Assembly (NCBI GenBank): GCA_050084985.1
Contig: JBITNC010000001.1
Location: 108,562,001 to 108,626,000 of the forward strand
Source of the DNA: Nageia nagi
Lineage: Eukaryota; Pinophyta
DNA: 64,000 bases
Direction of reading: 5' to 3'
Program-made: the position numbers and the translations under genes
Shown: positions 57,730 to 64,000 of the stretch, in pieces
Layout of the letters: each line of letters begins with the position of its first letter
Numbering within the stretch: the first letter of the stretch is position 1
Notes under the pieces: generated by a model
Told to the model about the DNA's origin: nothing
What the model saw: the letters and a program-made list of their open reading frames with translations, nothing else
Database searches by the model: none

Positions 57730-58800
57730 TACATCTAGAATTAATAATCTAATCATTTGATAAAGTGCAATACAAAGAGTAAAAGGTAGCAACATAAGCA
57801 AAATTCTGGTTCTTCTTCTTCTTATTAGATTTGTTTTATTTTTCAAATCCTTTTTCACCTTGATCTTTCTTTTATTGTAGAAATCAACTTCCTTATGTCC
57901 ATATATGACATAAAAATTATAATTTTTATTTTGTTTTTTCTCTTTTCTTGTAGCAATCAACTTTATTATGACCATATATGCCATAAAAATTACAATCTCC
58001 ATCAAATTTGGCTTTGGATTTCCTTGTCTTATCAGGGTCATAATGCTTCTTTTTTTCACTTTTTTTTTTTTAATTCATTTTTGAATCATGAGAAACATTC
58101 TTTTGGTTATGGCCCTTCTTTTTGAAGTGAGGCTTCATTGGTCCTAGTTCTATAGAATCATCCTTAGGAGAGGGGTTCAACACTTTATCGTTAAGTGTTT
58201 CCTCATGTTTCAAGGGAAGTCTTGGCATATTTTCTAAAGAGAACACTTCTTTTTCATCATCAAGCCTATTTTCAATAATACTCACAAAGTGATTAAATTT
58301 AGTAAAGAGGATTTGAAAGATGATAAAAGTTTAAAACTCATTGTTTTTCCAATTACAACCATACCCCATAAGCTAGGTCTTAAGGTCAATAACATTATTT
58401 AGATATATTACCACACTTGCTTTTTCCTCTTGATGTGATTGTAGTAACTTTTGAAGAATGGTGAACCTTCTAGAGAATTTGGTGCCAAGGTATATACTCT
58501 TCAATTTATCTCAAGAGTCCTTTGTAGAGTTTGAAGAAGATATCATGAGGATAATTTCATATAAAATAGACTGAAAATCATAGAGGTTTCCAAATCATTC
58601 TTTGTATTATAAGTTTTAAGTTCCTTCTCCCCTGATTGAGCAACTTGGTTTTCACTAACAATCATCCAAAATTTTTGTGATTGAAGTTCTACTTTCATAC
58701 TAGGTTCCCAAATACCAAAGTTAGAAGCATATAGGATATTATTAGGTGCAAAATAATCTTCCATTACTAATATAAAGGTGATAAACAATGTAAGCATATA
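57730..58800 (-). pseudogene. copia-2 gag
   Basis: Open at 58797-58543: MEDYFAPNNILYASNFGIWE, SQKFWMIVSENQ and YNTKNDLETSMIFSLFY, the UBN2-type capsid start seen in copia-1. Then IENRLDDEKEVFSLENMPRL (58270), and a zinc knuckle CNFYGIYGHNKVDCYKK near 57990 in which the second Cys is Tyr, the same substitution seen at one position of copia-1. A partial duplicate of the knuckle region (YGHKEVDFYNK near 57890) follows, suggesting a tandem duplication of about 100 bp. Confidence 0.82.
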
Positions 58801-58949
58801 TGTTGAGTGTAAAAATATTAATCATACAAATACATGTTTGAACTAATAAACAAATCAAATGCTTAAACTATTAACAAGAATAATAATCATCCATCCAATA
58901 TTTTCATCACCAAGTATAATCATAAAGAGAAAAGATTTGAAGCTTATTT

Positions 58950-59260
58950 TATTGTCTAAAATTATGTCTTCACCTAGATGCCTACATAGAGCCCAAGTCC
59001 TAACAATTTCCAACTAGTTTGCTTTAAGTAGCAATATTCTATCATAAGGAGAAGTACTACCTATTTTCCAAGGTTTTGATGTATGTTGGATCAACCAAAT
59101 TAATTATTTTGATTAAGTTTTTAGTTTTCCTCCTAGGTTATTAGGATAATCCTTGAATGGATGAGTGGACATGTGGTATCACTACACACATGCCTGTCCA
59201 CCTATATGAAGTTAAATCTAGACCAATAGAGGATTTAAAGGAAATTAAGAAGTACATACT
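58950..59260 (-). other. copia-2 leader block conserved with copia-1
   Basis: On the minus strand shares GTGTGTAGTGATACCACAT, CCTAGGAGGA, TACTTCTCCTT, ATATTGCTAC, GGCATCTAGGTGAAG and TAATTTTAGA with copia-1 10970-11280 in the same order and spacing. It is non-coding and sits the same distance before gag in both. Confidence 0.8.
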
Positions 59261-59480
59261 TTTTACCACTTGGATTATTGAATTAAAAAGGCTCCAATAT
59301 TCCTTATCCTCACCTCATGGCTTCCCAAAAAATTCATGTTGTGGAATAAATATGCATATGTTTTCATTTTAGGAGAAGTAATTTTCAATGTTTATGTACT
59401 TTATAAAAAAAGTAAATATCCAAAACAAATAAACTACTTTAAAAATGAAATTACATCAAACATAATCCATAAGTAAAAGA

Positions 59481-59645
59481 TTCCAATGGTTTTTTTACAG
59501 CTCCTAATGAAACTCTTTACAAAGATTCATTAATTTTAATTTTAAGTAACAACAAATGAGCCTAAGAGTACAATGGATTTTATTACAATCCCTAATGGAT
59601 CTCTATACAAAGGTTTATTATCAAAAATGAAGAATATTCTCCCCC
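59481..59645. repeat. short tandem duplication
   Basis: Two diverged ~85-bp units, CCAATGGTTTTTTTACA...CTCTTTACAAAGATTCATTA (59484 on) and ACAATGGATTTTATTACA...CTCTATACAAAGGTTTATTA (59570 on). The second ends at a minus-strand PPT-like AACAAGGGGGAG (about 59640-59652). Confidence 0.6.
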
Positions 59646-60029
59646 TTGTTACTTAAAATTTTTTCCTTTATTTGTAATTTATCAAGAAATTCATATGCAA
59701 AAATATTTAAGAGAACTTTTATCCATCCAATGTGTGCACATTAGTAATAATCCTGCATTAGGATAAAATTTTAACCATACATTAAAATTTTTATCCACTT
59801 ACCAATAATTATTCATTAAAACATTATCCATACACATGTGTGCATAACAATAAGTTATAATTATTCAGGAAACACTAGTAATATTAGCATTTACTTTTTT
59901 TAAAAAAAATGACCATAGTGAATTAATTAAAAAAAAATTTAGGCTTTAAGTTGCAATTAACCAATCTTTAGCTCATACTTAAAAAAAAATAGAAAGTCCA
60001 CACCTCTTTTTTATTTTTAAAAAAATATT

Positions 60030-60315
60030 TTTCTTTAAAGGGTGGATTTATTCTTATAAATAGAGAGGTACCCCTCCTTTTATTGTAATGATACAATTGT
60101 AAAGCAAGCTTTTTCTTTAAGTTTAGGGTTTGGAAAGAGATGAAAGATTTTGTGAGAAGTCCTTGAGAATAAGAAGATATTAATTAGTGGATGTACCCTA
60201 AGGAGAGAGAAACCACTTTATATCTTATGTTATTATGATATTATGTTGATGTTATAAGTGTCTTCTTGAGATCTTAGTAAATTAGAGATTAATTTGAAAA
60301 GAGTTAATTTCATCA
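60030..60315 (+). repeat. copia-2 right LTR (R-U5 part)
   Basis: TATAAATA at 60055-60062 in the same context as copia-1 and the left copia-2 LTR (TTCTTATAAATAGAGAGGT). Then AGTGGATGTACCC...AAACCACTT near 60186 (the conserved U5 hairpin) and the end ...GTTAATTTCATCA. TATA-to-end distance (about 260 bp) is close to copia-1 (about 280). Its U3 is not recognisable. Confidence 0.75.
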
Positions 60316-60320
60316 ACCTA

Positions 60321-61448
60321 TAGTTAGATGAAATAAGTGGAAGCATATAAAGTACCACAAGTGGAATACACTATGGTTAAGAAAATGATTACCTAATAAA
60401 AACATTAATGAGGCATTACAAATTACTAAGTGAAGATATTAAAATCATCAATGCAAGGAAAGAGACCAGCCCCATGAGGGAAATAATACATGTGGCATGA
60501 ATTTATAGAGATTAAATTGTAAGGCAAAGTAATATAAGAAAAACTAAAGATAAACAAATATTTTGCATACCAAAAACCCACATCAAAAAGCTTATCAAAA
60601 AAACTAAGAAAACTAATACACATCAATAGATATAAAGGATGATTTAACATGCATAATCAATTTATGATAACTAGACCAATCAAGAAATGAGCAACATGAT
60701 TGGAAAAAATGGGAGGGGAAGCATAAAAATGAATAGTAACTAAATCAAGTTCAACATTCTCAATTTGAAATAATTATATAATAAATTGAAAGCTAAAGGG
60801 AAAGTTGAAGGAAGCTCTGAATTTACAAAAGACTACCTAAAGCTAGAACTAAAATACATAGATAAGCATAGAGAAATGGAAGGGGACAAGGTCAAGATTG
60901 AACCCACATTAGTGAAGAAATAAAGAAGAAAAATATAGTAGTTTGGAATATCATTTGCATTGAGGGATAAAAGAATTCATAGAAGATTGTAGGGGGTATG
61001 AAAATCAACTATTAATTAAAGTGGAATATTCATGGAATGATGAGGTATGCAAGGTCAAGAAGATAAATTTCTCATCTAGGTTAATCTTAGGGGTCACTAA
61101 AAATATTCAACACCTTTTTTGGTATTCAATGTGAGATATTAAGAAGTTAAAAACATCCTTTCCCTTGGTAGTCTAGTACCTTAACCTTTGTACATTATAA
61201 TTTATTCATTTTATAGGAAAATGGATCGTACATGATTCTTCATTGAGAATTTTCAATATGATTCATATTCTTGAATGCACCTATGTACGATGTGCTCATT
61301 GATAGTTCTAAAAATAAAATAATTATGAAGAATTTGAATATTTAGACACAAAAATAATACTCTAATACTAGTTGAATAATCTAGACCAAATAGGCTCAAG
61401 ACAAGAGCTCTAAATTCAAATGATGATTATTGAAAATCAAGGATCCAA
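60321..61448. other. unassigned sequence right of copia-2
   Basis: No confident protein similarity. The first ~150 bp might continue the LINE (KWKxxxxxKW near 60340 resembles the start of a LINE RNase H), but this is weak. The right end should be leader of the copia element whose PBS lies at 61449. Confidence 0.35.
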
Positions 61449-61460
61449 GCTCTAATACCA
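61449..61460 (-). promoter_or_regulatory. copia-3 primer binding site
   Basis: Minus strand TGGTATTAGAGC, one C-to-T change from the canonical iMet complement, followed by TTGGATCC and directly preceded by the LTR end. Confidence 0.8.
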
Positions 61461-62732
61461 TAAAATTTGGTCAAGATTTCGATAAACTTTGAAAGGTAAG
61501 GACTTCTTAGATCTTTAGGAAAATCTAAACATGGAAGTAAATGAAAATTTTAGAGATCAAGTTTCAAATAAATCTAAAAAAATAGTCTAGTTTGGAAATA
61601 CCAAAGTTCTAATAGATTATGGTCAACAAGATTTCACCAAAACTCTTGAAAAATCAACAATATAGAATTAGCACTATAGAGGATGAGAGTAGAAAAGTTT
61701 AGAGATTCAATATTACATGATAACTAACAATACCTATCACTATGACCCATTAAAAAAAATAATAATAAATAATCTATCCAATGGTGAAGGTCTAAAATAC
61801 TTTCAAGAGAGATAAAAAGGTCATAAATGAGCTGAAAGTATACAAACTTCTCAAGACTCGCTAAGCAAGATTGTAAACTAGGTAGGTTTTATATTTTGAT
61901 ATTTCTAAGTGTGTTTTGCCAATAAGATGACAAAAGATATATGGTTGGAAAGCTATTAGAAAGAGAAATCCAACCAAGGAGGAATCACATAAAATGGAGA
62001 TCTAGATAGAAAGATCTAATTGTTGAATGCAAATTTAAGCAAAAAAAGATAATTTAACAAATCATAAAATAACAAGACTATAAGCTTGAAAATGGGAATA
62101 CTGATGATTACCCATAAAGTAAAATGACCTCAAATAAGTAAATATCACCTTGGATTAGAGATAAAATGTTTGCAAGTGTTTCTCAAGTATATGATTTTTG
62201 AAAAGAGAATGCACACCATACAGCCATAAGGTATTGCAAAGTAAATAGGAATGCTTTATATTCTAGAGTCAAAATGGTAGCATAATATTACATTAAGCAT
62301 TCAATCATGAGGATGGAAGATGAATTATCTATTTATATAAAAAGAAAGTGGAGTGTAGAAGGTTCCATATGAACTAATAGATTGCAAATCTACATAGAAA
62401 TGTAAATGAAGTGCCTGTAAAAATCAAAGAAGATGGTATGAGCATGAGAAATTTTAATAAAACATGCACAAAAATTAGAGAAGGTTATATGGACATCAAA
62501 AATATAAATTAAGTGCACAAAAAATCAAATAAGAGTATGGGAGCTAGTGATAAAGTACAAAATTGGATATATCTTAGTTAAAGAAGTAGATCTAGAGTAT
62601 TTAACACTCAACTATGGTCTTGTAACATATTAAATATGATAGGTGTAATACTATACAATTAGTACAAGTAGTCAATAGCCATTGAAATTGAAAATTTTGC
62701 CAAAATTCAAACCATAATATAAAATTCCTTCA
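61461..62732 (-). repeat. copia-3 LTR, ~1.27 kb
   Basis: Bounded on the right by a PPT and on the left by a PBS. Minus-strand start TGAAGGAATTTTATATT, end CCAAATTTTA (CA decayed to TA). A minus-strand TATATAAATA lies near 62333-62342. No second copy is in the window, so the boundaries rest on the PPT and PBS. Confidence 0.65.
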
Positions 62733-62734
62733 TT

Positions 62735-62745
62735 CTCCCCCTTAA
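62735..62745 (-). promoter_or_regulatory. copia-3 polypurine tract
   Basis: Minus strand TTAAGGGGGAG, downstream of RNase H and two bases before the LTR TG. Confidence 0.8.
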
Positions 62746-62759
62746 TGTGAATAAGTTGA

Positions 62760-64000
62760 ATTCTAAGTTGATTTAGGAGACTAAGGAACTATTCCTTATG
62801 GAGAGCCTTGGTGAAATATCTACAAGTTAATATTTAGAATTACAAAATGTGAATTCAACGAATCCATTAGTCACTAAATCTTATATAAAATAATGTCAAA
62901 TGTCTATATACTTTCTCCAACTATGAAATACCAAGTTTTTAGTCATAGGAATAGTGCTGGTATTGTCATAATGAATGGGAATGGGAAGGAGAGGGGCCAA
63001 ACCCAAGTATTTAAATAATTGAGCCATAAAAATGGATTGAATTCAAGTAAATAAGGTAACCATATATTTTTCTTTAGATATGGAAAGAATAATAGTTTGT
63101 TTCTTCTTGCTACTCTATGAGATAAGAGATTCGAAAAAGAAGAAAGCATACCAAAGGTGCTTTACCTATCATCATGGCTTTTAGTATAATCAATATCTAT
63201 GTAGGCCTCAAGAATTTTAGAATAAAAGGATTTATACCACAGACAAAAGAATTTTATTCCACTTATATACAAAAGGATCCTCTTAGCAAATTTTTAATGA
63301 GATTCATATGGAGAGTGCATGGATCAAACCACAAGGATAACTATATACATGATTTTTGATCAAGTGGTCATGAAATAAATCAAACTATGAACAAGTGACC
63401 AATACAATATGGCATGGAAAACATAAAAAAAATGTAATAAACATACTTGGATTAAGTGATGAGGATGATGGAGGATGACTTCTAAACTTGCATATCAAGA
63501 AAGTATTACATGTCACTCAAATCACTCATCTCAAGCTCCTTAATAATTATAGTTTTGAATGTATGTAGCATGGAAAAGGAAGTTCTCATGAAGATAATAT
63601 CATCAAAATACAAATATATGATGATTAAATAATGTATTGATACCTTAGTGTATAGGTTACCTTCCATGGAGCAACTCTAATAACCATTCAAATGGAAATG
63701 GGTGTCTATTTGGGAATGCCAGGCTTTAGGTGCTTGCTTAAGCCCACATAGAGCTTTCTTCAAGTGGTACACTTTATCTTCATGATCAATAATATTGAAT
63801 CCTTAGGGTTGATTCAAATACACTTATTCCTTTAAATCACCATTAAGGAAGGTAGACTTGACATCAATTTTGTACAAATTGAGACCAAGATATGATGCTA
63901 AAGTAAGAAGAGAGCGAATTATCTCAAGTTTGGAAATTGGTGCAAAAGTATCTTCATAATCAATCCCTTCCATCTGAAAAAATCCCTTATACATGAACCA
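62760..64000 (-). pseudogene. copia-3 reverse transcriptase and RNase H (window edge)
   Basis: Enters at the right edge with WFMYKGFFQMEGIDYEDTFA, then KLEIIRSLLTLASYLGLNLY, KIDVKSTFLNGDL with the catalytic Asp (about 63860), [24 protein letters not shown] (about 63745) and a YFDD box (YLYFDDIIFM near 63615; YVDD in relatives). RNase H remnants: FAKRILLYISGI (near 63280), IDIDYTKSHDDR near 63190, then open frame 63149-62943 in the region that normally holds the acidic Glu. Upstream domains lie beyond the window. Different family from copia-1 and copia-2, judged from the LTR and RT text. Confidence 0.83.

Larger units (their letters stand above)
53433..60315. mobile_element. rearranged Ty1/copia element (copia-2) with inverted interior, ACCTA target duplication
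   Basis: The outer ends are TGTTAGAATTTG at 53433 and ...TTTCATCA at 60315, both in plus LTR orientation, flanked by ACCTA at 53428-53432 and 60316-60320. The coding interior (54870-58800) and its PPT (53796-53806) are on the minus strand. The LTR, leader and protein sequences are related to copia-1. The left LTR region is a near-palindrome of two head-to-head U3 pieces; the right end has TATA, R and U5 in plus orientation. The PBS and the second U5 are not found. Best read as an element whose interior was inverted, with loss of the leader's 5' part. Confidence 0.7.

Noticed and set aside
61449-61460. PBS at 61449 as the missing PBS of copia-2
   Set aside because: It lies outside the copia-2 right target duplication (60316-60320), and the adjoining LTR does not resemble the copia-2 LTR.
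1-64000. tRNA or rRNA genes
   Set aside because: Only 12-18-nt PBS matches to tRNA ends were seen; no cloverleaf or rRNA-like stretch was recognised by eye.

Overview
This window looks like intergenic heterochromatin from a large seed-plant genome, possibly a gymnosperm. It is very AT-rich and CpG-poor, and I found no intact host gene, tRNA or rRNA. Nearly everything recognisable is an LTR retrotransposon or LINE relic. Every reading frame is broken by stops that mostly sit at former Gln, Trp or Arg codons, as expected from C-to-T decay of methylated DNA. Organism identity is inference; the transposon content is read directly.

Layout. (1) 1-8309: two tail fragments of Ty3/gypsy integrases (2-520 and 2340-2775), a long broken ORF of unknown identity (about 3220-7140), and unassigned AT-rich sequence. 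(2) 8315-16760: a complete, decayed Ty1/copia element with 500-bp LTRs, PBS, PPT and a perfect 5-bp target duplication (GATAC), sitting next to a LINE. (3) 16766-17859 and 52226-53427: two parts of one L1-type LINE reading frame. (4) 17860-52220: a 34.4-kb composite that splits the LINE. It is a Ty3/gypsy element of the dual-RNase-H (Tat) type, bounded by LTRs and a CATGG target duplication, and it carries an antisense plant-mobile-domain (PMD) ORF near its 3' LTR. Nested inside it are a gag-only relative (28345-36011, minus strand, near-perfect target duplication, also with an antisense PMD ORF) and a younger minus-strand Tat element (about 39516-45642) that lacks its 3' end. A roughly 2.2-kb repeat lies on both sides of that younger element. 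(5) 53433-60315: a copia element whose outer LTR ends point one way and whose coding interior points the other, with a near-palindromic left LTR. (6) 61449-64000: a second copia family on the minus strand, whose LTR has pol and PPT on one side and a PBS on the other.

How the parts relate. The nesting gives a relative order: LINE first, then the large Tat element, then the gag-only element inside it; the young Tat element looks most recent because it keeps CpGs and long open frames. The least expected signals are (a) short arrays of a GC-rich palindromic 16-18-mer repeating every ~30-32 bp in the LTRs and inter-domain linkers of one Tat family, (b) antisense PMD ORFs in two different Tat elements, one bracketed by ~130-bp direct repeats, and (c) the inside-out copia element. 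All alignments were made by eye and need computational confirmation.
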